Positions 50,410 to 63,540 of a stretch of 64,000 bases of DNA are shown here, piece after piece. The notes under the pieces are model-generated. The model did not search any database. It was given only the letters and a program-made list of their open reading frames with translations, and was not told the origin of the DNA. The translations under genes and the position numbers were made by a program. The first letter of the stretch is position 1. Each line of letters opens with the position of its first letter. Source of the DNA: Acanthacorydalis orientalis (taxonomy: Eukaryota > Arthropoda > Insecta > Megaloptera > Corydalidae); assembly GCA_034766995.1 (NCBI GenBank), contig CM068323.1, positions 22,766,346 through 22,830,345 on the forward strand, in the 5' to 3' direction.

Positions 50410-52289
50410 TGTTAAGGACGCTCTGATAACATTTTATAACAATATTTTTTTCGTTCAAGGTACTGTATTTAAATTTTTACAATAGGTTATTATTTACACC
50501 ATGTCTTTTGTACAAGTCCATAAATATATACATATGCATAAATGTATTTTTAATTAAAAAAAGAATCGATACTCCTCGTAGGTAACGCAATCAAGTTCTA
50601 GAAATATTTTTTATATTGTTCCAAATTTCAAATTAACTTTTGCACAAAAACAACACGATACAAATTTACATATAAGTCACATATTAACGATTCTAATTTG
50701 TAGCAATTTTCGCATGAATTGTTTCCAATAACACGTGACACGTGCCAATGGCAAACAAACTTCTCGAAACGATGCCATATATATAACGACATATATATAT
50801 ACATATACATATATATATATTTATATATATACATAGTTTGTAATATGTAAAGTACACTTATTCGAGTTCTACATCCTCTCTTATCAATCGCTTCAGCGTT
50901 CGTTTTGATTATAATTTTATCGATAATTAGCAGAATTAATAGCGATTCAATTCTCATGTAAAGCTATTAGAAATCTGAACGAGAAGTGTAAATACCGTCG
51001 GGTAAATTTTAATGAAGGTATATGAAATCGTACAAGTTTTATTGAATGTTATATTCGTTTAATAATATGGTTATTTGTCAGAAAGTTCGCTGTGTGCTAG
51101 TTTTGAATTCTAGGAAAATGTTTGAAATTAATTAGTTTTTTTAAAAAAAATCTGCGAATTTTATTTCAATGAAAATATAAATTGATATATTTGCTGAACA
51201 AATTATATATAACAAATATAAAATATTATAAAAGAAAAGAATTTTGATTTGTGTTTGAATAAACATAGTGGTTATTCAAACATTTATTATTTTTCTATAA
51301 TATAGTTATATGAAAAAATAAAAAAGGATTAGATCGAAAACGTGTTTTATGTAGAAGTGATGAATTAGAAATTTTTAATTGTAAAGAATAAAAAAAATGA
51401 AAAATATCATAAAATAAGAAAACGAATACGACGGCTGAATGAAACGTTTTGCACTAGAGCTTATGATACGAAATTTCCAATAGTTTATTTATTTTTCAGT
51501 AAAATCAATATCATTATTGATACATATAGATAAATGTTTAAGAAGTGTTTATTCTATCAGTGAAAAAATAAACTAATCAGCTGTACTGAATAAACTGACA
51601 AAAGGTACCCTCAAATTTTGAAAAATCTAAGAAGATGTATTTAACATATTTAGGGTTACAGTAACAATGGGAGATTAAGCCGTTTAAAACTTTCATAGGA
51701 ATTTCTAAAGTAGAACAAACTTTAATGTTATTCCACAGCTTCTATACAGTATAAATACTCCAACATCTACTGAGCTTTAAAACATTAATTCAAGGGAAGA
51801 CACTTTGACTGTAACGACCAACCATGAATTGGCTAGAGGTACAAACACTAACACCAGGATTAAACATATTTTTTGATAGAATAAAGAAAGTGAATGTATT
51901 GACAATGATAGAGATTATATTGAAAAATAAATACATTACTTGAAAAAGTATATTTTAAGATTACAATAATTTTATATGTTTTTATATGTGCAAATTTACT
52001 GATACGTTATATTGGCGAACTTCATTATTTTTATTTATTTGATTTTCGTTTCAAATAAAAATATTCAATTATTTTCAAAAAATGTGAAGATCGTCAGAAT
52101 ATCAGATTTAAGATATTTCTATTTTTTGGTTTGATAAAAATATTTTAAACGATTCAAGAGTAATACTAAGCTTTTGTGCATAATATTCTATTTGTTCCTA
52201 GTAACATTCTAAAAGAATTAAATGAAGGAGATATGAATGATACATAACAATAAGAACCTTTAAAACAATAAAAGAAATCATAGGTAGAA

Positions 52290-53280
52290 TAGGTAAAATC
52301 GACCAGTATGAATTAGTTGCCGAATATACTACATATCCACAAAACACGCCATATTCGCAATATCCGCCATATCAGCAGTATCCGCCATATTCGCAATATT
52401 CGCCATATACGAAATATCCGCAATAATTGCCATATTCAAGAAAAGTGAAATTATTTGCAGTTTTTTGATATTTGCGGTATTTATTATTGTTCGATGTCTA
52501 TTTTGTGTAAGATGTCATATAGAACATTTAAATACGCATCGACCGGTATGATAAAGTTGTCATTTTTATAATAATTTGGATATTTTATGAAGGAAAACCG
52601 GTAATTTTTGCGGATTTTTTGCGGTTTATTTGATAGTTCCGACATTTATTACAGACCGATGTTAATTTTGTCTAGAAACATACACAAAGCATTAGAAGAC
52701 GAATCGACCAGTATAAATTAGTAAAAACAATATCCTACATATCCATAAAAAAAGCCATATCCACAATATTCGTCATATACAAAATATCCGCAATAAACGC
52801 CATATCAAAGAAAAATGTAATATTTTGCAGTTTTTTGATATTTGCGGTATTTATTATTGTCCGATGTTAATTTTGTCTAAGATATCATATAGAACACTTA
52901 AATACGCATCGATGGGTATTAAATAGTTGCCAATTTATAACATTTTGATCACTTTAAGTAAGTGAAACCTGTATTTTTGCGGATTTTTCGCGGTTTTTGT
53001 GACTTTTTCGGTATCCGTTACGAACCGATGTTAATTTTGACTCACATATGATATAGTACTATAAAATCTGCGTCGGACAGTATGAAATAGTTGCCATTTT
53101 TATAACATTTTGGATATTTTAGGCATGAAAAACCTTTATTTTTGCGAATTTTTCGCGGTTTTTGTGACTTTTTCGATATCTATTATAAACCGATGTAAAT
53201 TTTAACTCAAGTATGATAAAGAACATTAAATAATACATAGAACAGTATGAAATAGTTGCTAGTATTATAACATTTTGGGT
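52290..53280 (+). repeat. diverged border monomers of the satellite
   Basis: About six degenerate copies, recognisable from repeated ACGCATCGACCGGTATGA-like, TTTTTGCGGATTTTT-like and CCATATNCGCAATAT-like blocks. They differ from one another far more than the inner monomers do. Confidence 0.85.
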
Positions 53281-53399
53281 ATTTTATGAAGGAAAAACTG
53301 TAATTTTTGCTGATTTTTTGCGGTTTTTATGATATTTCCGACATTTATTACGGACAGATATTAATTTAGTCTAGAAATATACATAAAGCATTAAAAGAC

Positions 53400-53760
53400 G
53401 AATCGACCAGTATTAATTAGTTGCCAAATTATCCTACATATCCACAAAATAAGCAATATCCGTAATATCCACCATATACGAAATATCCGCATTATCCGCA
53501 ATATCAAAAAAATGTGATTTTTTGCAGTTTATTTGATATTTCTTACATATTTTATGGACTGATATTAATTTTAAATAAGATATGATATAGAACAATTATA
53601 TACGCATCGACCGGTATGAAATAGTTGCCATTTTTAAAACAATTTGGATATTTTATATATTGCGGATATGGCGGATATTGAGGATATGGCGGATATGGTT
53701 TATTTTGTTGATATGTAGGATATTTTGGTAACTAGTTAATACTGGTCGATTCGTCTTTTA
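53400..53760. repeat. inversion junction 1 of the satellite (unit A)
   Basis: 53400-53510 (CGAATCGACCAGTATTAATT...) and about 53656-53756 (...ACTAGTTAATACTGGTCGATTCG read forward) are reverse complements with mismatches. They flank a loop of about 145 bp that carries forward-type sequence. The same structure recurs at about 58897-59253. Confidence 0.85.
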
Positions 53761-54059
53761 ATGCTTTATGTATATTTCTAGACAAAATTAACATCGGTCC
53801 ATAATAAATGTCGGAAATATCAAAAAAACCGCAAAATATCTGCAAAAATTTCCGTTATTCCTTCATAAAATATGCAAAATGTTATAAAACTAGCAACTAT
53901 TTCATACCGTTCGATGCGTATTCTCATGTTTTATATCGTAAAAGAGATAAAATTAACATAGGTTCATAATTGATACCGAAAAAGTGACAAAAACCGCGAA
54001 ATATCCGCAAAACATCCGCAAAAATAAACGTTTTTCTTGCTTAAAATATCCAAAATGTA

Positions 54060-54540
54060 AAAAAAATGACAAAAATTTCATACTGTTCGATGCGTATTCT
54101 CATGTTCTATATCATAAGATAATAATAAATACCAAAAATAACTCAAAAACCCCCCAAAATCGCATTTCTTTGGATTTTGCGGATATGCGGATATGGCGGA
54201 TACGCAAAAATAAACGTTTTTCTTGCTTAAAATATCCAAAATGTAAAAAAAATGACAAAAATTTCATACTGTTCGATGCGTATTCTCATGTTCTATATCA
54301 TAAGATAATAATAAATACCAAAAATAACTCAAAAACCCCCCAAAATCGCATTTCTTTGGATTTTGCGGATATGCGGATATGGCGGATACGCAAAAATAAA
54401 CGTTTTTCTTGCTTAAAATAGCCAAAATGTAAAAAAATGACAAAAATTTCATACTGTTCGATGCGTATTCTAATGTTCTATATCATAAGATAAAAAAAAA
54501 TACCAAAAATAACTGAAAAACCCGTAAAAATCGCATTTTT
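54060..54540 (-). repeat. reverse-oriented 185-bp monomers, unit A
   Basis: Three copies marked by CATACTGTTCGATGCGTATT at about 54086, 54273 and 54458, in reverse orientation to the main array. Unit B has two (about 59577 and 59764). Confidence 0.9.
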
Positions 54541-54790
54541 TTGGATTTTGCGGATATGCGGATATGGCGGATATGCGGATATGGCGGATATGGCGGATAT
54601 TGCGGATATGGCGGATACGGCGGATATGATATCCGCCGCGGATATGATATCCGCCGCGGATATGATATCCGCCGCGGATATGATATCCGCCGCGGATATG
54701 ATATCCGCCGTATCCGCCATATCCGCATTATCCGCCATATCCGCAATATCCGCGTATCCGCCATATCCGCATATCCGCAAAATCCAAAAA
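54541..54790. repeat. central palindrome of unit A with 18-bp repeat x5
   Basis: Arms of GCGGATATGGCGGATA-type repeats on the left are mirrored by TATCCGCCATATCCGC-type repeats on the right. The axis is five copies of GGATATGATATCCGCCGC at 54622-54711, itself nearly self-complementary. Can form a long cruciform. Confidence 0.93.
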
Positions 54791-57700
54791 ATGCGATTTT
54801 TGGGGGTTTTTGAGTTATTTTTGGTATTTTTTATTATCTTATCATATAGAACATGAGAATACGCATCGAACAGTATGAAATTTTTGTCATTTTTTTTACA
54901 TTTTGGCTATTTTATGCAAGAAAAACGTTTATATTTGCGTATCCGCCATATCCGCATATCCGCAAAATCCAAATAAATGCGATTTTGGGGGGTTTTTGAG
55001 TTATTTTTGGTATTTATTAATATCTTATGATATAGAACATGAGAATACGCATCGAACAGTATGAAATTTTTGTCATTTTTTTTACATTTTGGCTATTTTA
55101 AGCAAGAAAAACGTTTATTTTTGCGTATCCGCCATATCCGCATATCCGCAAAATCCAAAGAAATGCGATTTTGGGGGGTTTATGAGTTATTTTTGGTATT
55201 TATTATTATCTTATGATATAGAACATGAGAATACGCATCGAACAGTATGAAATTTTTGTCATTTTTTTACATTTTGGCTATTTTAAGCAAGAAAAACGTT
55301 TATTTTTGCGTATCCGCCATATCCGCATATCCGCAAAATCCAAAGAAATGCAATTTTGGGGGGTTTATGAGTAATTTTTGGTATTTATTATTATCTTATG
55401 ATATAGAACATGAGAGTACGCATCGAACAGTATGAAATTTTTGTCATTTTTTTTACATTTTGGCTATTTTAAGCAAGAAAAACGTTTATTTTTGCGTATC
55501 CGCCATATCCGCATATCCGCAAAATCCAAAGAAATGCGATTTTGGGGGGTTTATGAGTTATTTTTGGTATTTATTATTATCTTATGATATAGAACATGAG
55601 AATACGCATCGAACAGTATGAAATTTTTGTCATTTTTTTACATTTTGGCTATTTTAAGCAAGAAAAACGTTTATTTTTGCGTATCCGCCATATCCGCATA
55701 TCCGCAAAATCCAAAGAAATGCGATTTTGGGGGGTTTATGAGTTATTTTTGGTATTTATTATTATCTTATGATATAGAACATGAGAATACGCATCGAACA
55801 GTATGAAATTTTTGTCATTTTTTTACATTTTGGCTATTTTAAGCAAGAAAAACGTTTATTTTTGCGTATCCGCCATATCCGCATATCCGCAAAATCCAAA
55901 GAAATGCGATTTTGGGGGGTTTTTGAGTTATTTTTGGTATTTATTATTATCTTATGATATAGAACATGAGAGTACGCATCGAACAGTATGAAATTTTTGT
56001 CATTTTTTTTACATTTTGGCTATTTTAAGCAAGAAAAACGTTTATTTTTGCGTATCCGCCATATCCGCATATCCGCAAAATCCAAAGAAATGCGATTTTG
56101 GGGGGTTTATGAGTTATTTTTGGTATTTATTATTATCTTATGATATAGAACATTAGAATACGCATCGAACAGTATGAAATTTTTGTCATTTTTTTACATT
56201 TTGGCTATTTTAAGCAAGAAAAACGTTTATTTTTGCGTATCCGCCATATCCGCATATCCGCAAAATCCAAAGAAATGCGATTTTGGGGGGTTTATGAGTT
56301 ATTTTTGGTATTTATTATTATCTTATGATATAGAACATGAGAATACGCATCGAACAGTATGAAATTTTTGTCATTTTTTTACATTTTGGCTATTTTAAGC
56401 AAGAAAAACGTTTATTTTTGCGTATCCGCCATATCCGCATATCCGCAAAATCCAAAGAAATGCGATTTTGGGGGGTTTTTGAGTTATTTTTGGTATTTTT
56501 TATTATCTTATGATATAGAACATGAGAATACGCATCGAACAGTATGAAATTTTTGTCATTTTTTTTACATTTTGGCTATTTTAAGCAAGAAAAACGTTTA
56601 TTTTTGCGTATCCGCCATATCCGCATATCCGCAAAATCCAAAGAAATGCGATTTTGGGGGGTTTTTGAGTTATTTTTGGTATTTATTATTATCTTATGAT
56701 ATAGAACATGAGAATACGCATCGAACAGTATGAAATTTTTGTCATTTTTTTACATTTTGGCTATTTTAAGCAAGAAAAACGTTTATTTTTGCGTATCCGC
56801 CATATCCCCAAATCCGCAAAATCCAAAGAAATGCGATTTTGGGGGGTTTTTGAGTTATTTTTGGTATTTATTATTATCTTATGATATAGAACATTAGAAT
56901 ACGCATCGAACAGTATGAAATTTTTGTCATTTTTTTTACATTTTGGATATTTTAAGCAAGAAAAACGTTTATTTTTGCGTATCCGCCATATCCGCATATC
57001 CGGAAAATCCAAAGAAATGCGATTTTGGGGGGTTTTTGAGTTATTTTTGATATTTATTATTATCTTATGATATAGAACATGAGAGTACGCATCGAACAGT
57101 ATGAAATTTTTGTCATTTTTTTTACATTTTGGCTATTTTAAGCAGGAAAAACGTTTATTTTTGCGTATCCGCCATATCCGCATATCCGGAAAATCCAAAG
57201 AAATGCGATTTAGGGGGGTTTTTGAGTTATTTTTGGTATTTATTATTATCTTATGATATAGAACATGAGAATACGCATCGAACAGTATGAAATTTTTGTC
57301 ATTTTTTTACATTTTGGCTATTTTAAGCAAGAAAAACGTTTATTTTTGCGTATCCGCCATATCCGCATATCCGCAAAATCCGAAGAAATGCGATTTTGGG
57401 GGGTTTATGAGATATTTTTGGTATTTATTATTATCTTATGATATAGAACATGAGAATACGCATCGAACAGTATGAAATTTTTGTCATTTTTTTTACATTT
57501 TGGCTATTTTAAGCAAGAAAAACGTTTATTTTTGCGTATCCGCCATATCCGCATATCCGCAAAATCCAAAGAAATGCGATTTTGGGGGGTTTATGAGTTA
57601 TTTTTGGTATTTATTATTATCTTATGATATAGAACATGAGAGTACGCATCGAACAGTATGAAATTTTTGTCATTTTTTTTACATTTTGGCTATTTTAAGC

Positions 57701-58450
57701 AAGAAAAACGTTTATTTTTGCGTATCCGCCATATCCGCATATCCGCAAAATCCAAAGAAATGCGATTTTGGGGGGTTTTTGAGTTATTTTTGGTATTTAT
57801 TATTATCTTATGATATAGAACATGAGAATACGCATCGAACAGTATGAAATTTTTGTCATTTTTTTTACATTTTGGCTATTTTAAGCAAGAAAAACGTTTA
57901 TTTTTGCGTATCCGCCATATCCGCATATCCGCAAAATCCAAAGAAATGCGATTTTGGGGGGTTTATGAGTTATTTTTGGTATTTATTATTATCTTATGAT
58001 ATAGAACATTAGAATACGCATCGAACAGTATGAAATTTTTGTCATTTTTTTTACATTTTGGATATTTTAAGCAAGAAAAACGTTTATTTTTGCGTATCCG
58101 CCATATCCGCATATCCGGAAAATCCAAAGAAATGCGATTTTGGGGGGTTTTTGAGTTATTTTTGGTATTTATTATTATCTTATGATATAGAACATGAGAG
58201 TACGCATCGAACAGTATGAAATTTTTGTCATTTTTTTTACATTTTGGCTATTTTAAGCAGGAAAAACGTTTATTTTTGCGTATCCGCCATATCCGCATAT
58301 CCGGAAAATCCAAAGAAATGCGATTTTGGGGGGTTTTTGAGTTATTTTTGGTATTTATTATTATCTTATGATATAGAACATTAAAATACGCATCGAACAG
58401 TATGAAATTTTTGTAATTTTTTTTACATTTTGGATATTTTAAGCAAGAAA
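54791..58450 (+). repeat. main tandem array of unit A, about twenty 185/186-bp monomers
   Basis: GCATCGAACAGTATGAAATT recurs every 185 or 186 bp from about 54863 to 58390. The one-base difference is a run of seven or eight T before ACATTTTGG. Other variable positions: TATGAGTT/TTTGAGTT, GAGAATACG/GAGAGTACG, CCGCAAAATCC/CCGGAAAATCC, GGCTATTTT/GGATATTTT. Confidence 0.95.
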
Positions 58451-59852
58451 AACGTTTTTTTTTTGCGGATATTTTGCGGATATTTCGCGGTTTTTGTGAC
58501 TTTTTTGGTATCTATTATGAACAGATGTTAATTTTGACTCATGTATGATATAGTATATTAAAATACGCATCGGATAGTATGAAATAGTTGCCATTTTTAT
58601 AGCATTTTGAATCTTTTAGCCATGAAAAACCTTTATTTTTGTTAATTTTTCGCGTTTTTTGTGACTTTTTCGGTATCTATTATAAACCGATGTCAATTTT
58701 GACTCAAGTATGAAATAGAACATTAAATAACGCATAGAACAGTATGAAATAGTTGCTAGTTTTATAACATTTTGGGTATTTTATGAAGGAAAAACTGTAA
58801 TTTTTGCTGATTTTTTGCGGTTTTTATGATATTTCCGACATTTATTACGGACAGATATTAATTTAGTCTAGAAATATACATAAAGCATTAAAAGACGAAT
58901 CGACCAGTATTAATTAGTTGCCAAATTATCCTACATATCCACAAAATAAGCAATATCCGTAATATCCACCATATACGAAATATCCGCATTATCCGCAATA
59001 TCAAAAAAATGTGATTTTTTGCAGTTTATTTGATATTTCTTACATATTTTATGGACTGATATTAATTTTAAATAAGATATGATATAGAACAATTATATAC
59101 GCATCGACCGGTATGAAATAGTTGCCATTTTTAAAACAATTTGGATATTTTATATATTGCGGATATGGCGGATATTGAGGATATGGCGGATATGGTTTAT
59201 TTTGTTGATATGTAGGATATTTTGGTAACTAGTTAATACTGGTCGATTCGTCTTTTAATGCTTTATGTATATTTCTAGACAAAATTAACATCGGTCCATA
59301 ATAAATGTCGGAAATATCAAAAAAACCGCAAAATATCTGCAAAAATTTCCGTTATTCCTTCATAAAATATGCAAAATGTTATAAAACTAGCAACTATTTC
59401 ATACCGTTCGATGCGTATTCTCATGTTTTATATCGTAAAAGAGACAAAATTAACATAGGTTCATAATTGATACCGAAAAAGTGACAAAAACCGCGAAATA
59501 TCCGCAAAACATCCGCAAAAATAAACGTTTTTCTTGCTTAAAATATCCAAAATGTAAAAAAAATGACAAAAATTTCATACTGTTCGATGCGTATTCTCAT
59601 GTTCTATATCATAAGATAATAATAAATACCAAAAATAACTCAAAAACCCCCCAAAATCGCATTTCTTTGGATTTTGCGGATATGCGGATACGGCGGATAC
59701 GCAAAAATAAACGTTTTTCTTGCTTAAAATATCCAAAATGTAAAAAAAATAACAAAAATTTCATACTGTTCGATGCGTATTCTAATGTTCTATATCATAA
59801 GATAATAAAAAATACCAAAAATAACTGAAAAACCCGTAAAAATCGCATTTTT

Positions 59853-60070
59853 TTGGATTTTGCGGATATGCGGATATGGCGGATATGCGGATATGGCGGA
59901 TATGGCGGATATTGCGGATATGGCGGATACGGCGGATATGATATCCGCCGCGGATATGATATCCGCCGCGGATATGATATCCGCCGTATCCGCCATATCC
60001 GCATTATCCGCCATATCCGCAATATCCGCGTATCCGCCATATCCGCATATCCGCAAAATCCAAAAAAATG
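59853..60070. repeat. central palindrome of unit B with 18-bp repeat x3
   Basis: Same arms as in unit A, but the axis holds only three copies of the 18-bp repeat (59934-59987). Confidence 0.93.
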
Positions 60071-63000
60071 CGATTTTTGGGGGTTTTTGAGTTATTTTTG
60101 GTATTTTTTATTATCTTATCATATAGAACATGAGAATACGCATCGAACAGTATGAAATTTTTGTCATTTTTTTTACATTTTGGCTATTTTATGCAAGAAA
60201 AACGTTTATTTTTGCGTATCCGCCATATCCGCATATCCGCAAAATCCAAATAAATGCGATTTTGGGGGGTTTTTGAGTTATTTTTGGTATTTATTATTAT
60301 CTTATGATATAGAACATGAGAATACGCATCGAACAGTATGAAATTTTTGTCATTTTTTTTACATTTTGGCTATTTTAAGCAAGAAAAACGTTTATTTTTG
60401 CGTATCCGCCATATCCGCATATCCGCAAAATCCAAAGAAATGCGATTTTGGGGGGTTTATGAGTTATTTTTGGTATTTATTATTATCTTATGATATAGAA
60501 CATGAGAGTACGCATCGAACAGTATGAAATTTTTGTCATTTTTTTTACATTTTGTCTATTTTAAGCAAGAAAAACGTTTATTTTTGCGTATCCGCCATAT
60601 CCGCATATCCGCAAAATCCAAAGAAATGCGATTTTGGGGGGTTTATGAGTTATTTTTGGTATTTATTATTATCTTATGATATAGAACATGAGAATACGCA
60701 TCGAACAGTATGAAATTTTTGTCATTTTTTTACATTTTGGCTATTTTAAGCAAGAAAAACGTTTATTTTTGCGTATCCGCCATATCCGCATATCCGCAAA
60801 ATCCAAAGAAATGCGATTTTGGGGGGTTTATGAGTTATTTTTGGTATTTATTATTATCTTATGATATAGAACATGAGAATACGCATCGAACAGTATGAAA
60901 TTTTTGTCATTTTTTTACATTTTGGCTATTTTAAGCAAGAAAAACGTTTATTTTTGCGTATCCGCCATATCCGCATATCCGCAAAATCCAAAGAAATGCG
61001 ATTTTGGGGGGTTTATGAGTAATTTTTGGTATTTATTATTATCTTATGATATAGAACATGAGAATACGCATCGAACAGTATGAAATTTTTGTCATTTTTT
61101 TACATTTTGGCTATTTTAAGCAAGAAAAACGTTTATTTTTGCGTATCCGCCATATCCGCATATCCGCAAAATCCAAAGAAATGCGATTTTGGGGGGTTTA
61201 TGAGTTATTTTTGGTATTTATTATTATCTTATGATATAGAACATGAGAATACGCATCGAACAGTATGAAATTTTTGTCATTTTTTTACATTTTGGCTATT
61301 TTAAGCAAGAAAAACGTTTATTTTTGCGTATCCGCCATATCCGCATATCCGCAAAATCCAAAGAAATGCGATTTTGGGGGGTTTTTGAGTAATTTTTGGT
61401 ATTTATTATTATCTTATGATATAGAACATGAGAGTACGCATCGAACAGTATGAAATTTTTGTCATTTTTTTTACATTTTGTCTATTTTAAGCAAGAAAAA
61501 CGTTTATTTTTGCGTATCCGCCATATCCGCATATCCGCAAAATCCAAAGAAATGCGATTTTGGGGGGTTTATGAGTTATTTTTGGTATTTATTATTATCT
61601 TATGATATAGAACATGAGAATACGCATCGAACAGTATGAAATTTTTGTCATTTTTTTACATTTTGGCTATTTTAAGCAAGAAAAACGTTTATTTTTGCGT
61701 ATCCGCCATATCCGCATATCCGCAAAATCCAAAGAAATGCGATTTTGGGGGGTTTTTGAGTAATTTTTGGTATTTATTATTATCTTATGATATAGAACAT
61801 GAGAGTACGCATCGAACAGTATGAAATTTTTGTCATTTTTTTTACATTTTGGCTATTTTAAGCAAGAAAAACGTTTATTTTTGCGTATCCGCCATATCCG
61901 CATATCCGCAAAATCCAAAGAAATGCGATTTTGGGGGGTTTATGAGTTATTTTTGGTATTTATTATTATCTTATGATATAGAACATGAGAGTACGCATCG
62001 AACAGTATGAAATTTTTGTCATTTTTTTACATTTTGGCTATTTTAAGCAAGAAAAACGTTTATTTTTGCGTATCCGCCATATCCGCATATCCGCAAAATC
62101 CAAAGAAATGCGATTTTGGGGGGTTTATGAGTTATTTTTGGTATTTATTATTATCTTATGATATAGAACATGAGAATACGCATCGAACAGTATGAAATTT
62201 TTGTCATTTTTTTACATTTTGGCTATTTTAAGCAAGAAAAACGTTTATTTTTGCGTATCCGCCATATCCGCATATCCGCAAAATCCAAAGAAATGCGATT
62301 TTGGGGGGTTTTTGAGTTATTTTTGGTATTTATTATTATCTTATGATATAGAACATGAGAATACGCATCGAACAGTATGAAATTTTTGTCATTTTTTTTA
62401 CATTTTGGCTATTTTAAGCAAGAAAAACGTTTATTTTTGCGTATCCGCCATATCCGCATATCCGCAAAATCCAAAGAAATGCGATTTTGGGGGGTTTTTG
62501 AGTTATTTTTGGTATTTATTATTATCTTATGATATAGAACATGAGAGTACGCATCGAACAGTATGAAATTTTTGTCATTTTTTTTACATTTTGGCTATTT
62601 TAAGCAAGAAAAACGTTTATTTTTGCGTATCCGCCATATCCGCATATCCGCAAAATCCAAAGAAATGCGATTTTGGGGGGTTTATGAGTTATTTTTGGTA
62701 TTTATTATTATCTTATGATATAGAACATGAGAGTACGCATCGAACAGTATGAAATTTTTGTCATTTTTTTACATTTTGGCTATTTTAAGCAAGAAAAACG
62801 TTTATTTTTGCGTATCCGCCATATCCGCATATCCGCAAAATCCAAAGAAATGCGATTTTGGGGGGTTTTTGAGTTATTTTTGGTATTTATTATTATCTTA
62901 TGATATAGAACATGAGAGTACGCATCGAACAGTATGAAATTTTTGTCATTTTTTTTACATTTTGGCTATTTTAAGCAAGAAAAACGTTTATTTTTGCGTA

Positions 63001-63540
63001 TCCGCCATATCCGCATATCCGCAAAATCCAAGGAAATGCGATTTTGGGGGGTTTATGAGTTATTTTTGGTATTTATTATTATCTTATGATATAGAACATG
63101 AGAATACGCATCGAACAGTATGAAATTTTTGTCATTTTTTTTACATTTTGGATATTTTAAGCAAGAAAAACGTTTATTTTTGCGTATCCGCCATATCCGC
63201 ATATCCGGAAAATCCAAAGAAATGCGATTTTGGGGGGTTTTTGAGTTATTTTTGGTATTTATTATTATCTTATGATATAGAACATGAGAGTACGCATCGA
63301 ACAGTATGAAATTTTTGTCATTTTTTTTACATTTTGGCTATTTTAAGCAGGAAAAACGTTTATTTTTGCGTATCCGCCATATCCGCATATCCGGAAAATC
63401 CAAAGAAATGCGATTTTGGGGGGTTTTTGAGTTATTTTTGGTATTTATTATTATCTTATGATATAGAACATTAAAATACGCATCGAACAGTATGAAATTT
63501 TTGTAATTTTTTTTACATTTTGGATATTTTAAGCAAGAAA
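60071..63540 (+). repeat. main tandem array of unit B, about nineteen monomers
   Basis: Same monomer and variant positions as in unit A. It ends with the same three diagnostic monomers (GGATATTTT + CCGGAAAATCC; GCAGGAAAAACG; CATTAAAATACG) before passing into diverged copies. Confidence 0.95.

Larger units (their letters stand above)
42115..52289. other. non-coding region upstream of Dscam exon 1
   Basis: Expected to be intron or promoter of the Dscam gene. I looked for a signal-peptide exon ending in phase 1 on the minus strand and found none that convinced me. Contains (AT)n runs and the possible mariner end at 42831. Confidence 0.6.
53281..58777. repeat. higher-order satellite unit A (about 5.5 kb)
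   Basis: The sequence starting at 53281 recurs almost unchanged at 58778 (offset 5,497 bp). Order within the unit: junction inverted repeat, reverse diverged copies, three reverse 185-bp monomers, the central dyad, about twenty forward monomers, then diverged forward copies. Confidence 0.9.

Noticed and set aside
50628..50957. Minus-strand frame starting MRIESLLILLII as the missing Dscam signal peptide
   Set aside because: The hydrophobic stretch is short and interrupted by Asp-Lys, and the only phase-1 donor-like site is weak. Not convincing.
54478..54856. Overlapping frames rich in ISAAD, ADMAD or IRRGYD repeats
   Set aside because: They are translations of the 18-bp dyad repeat and its mirrored arms. 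Open frames appear on both strands at once because the repeat lacks stops.
54791..63540. Regular repeats resembling a CRISPR array
   Set aside because: Adjacent copies are continuous 185-bp monomers without unique spacers, in a eukaryotic context. It is a satellite.
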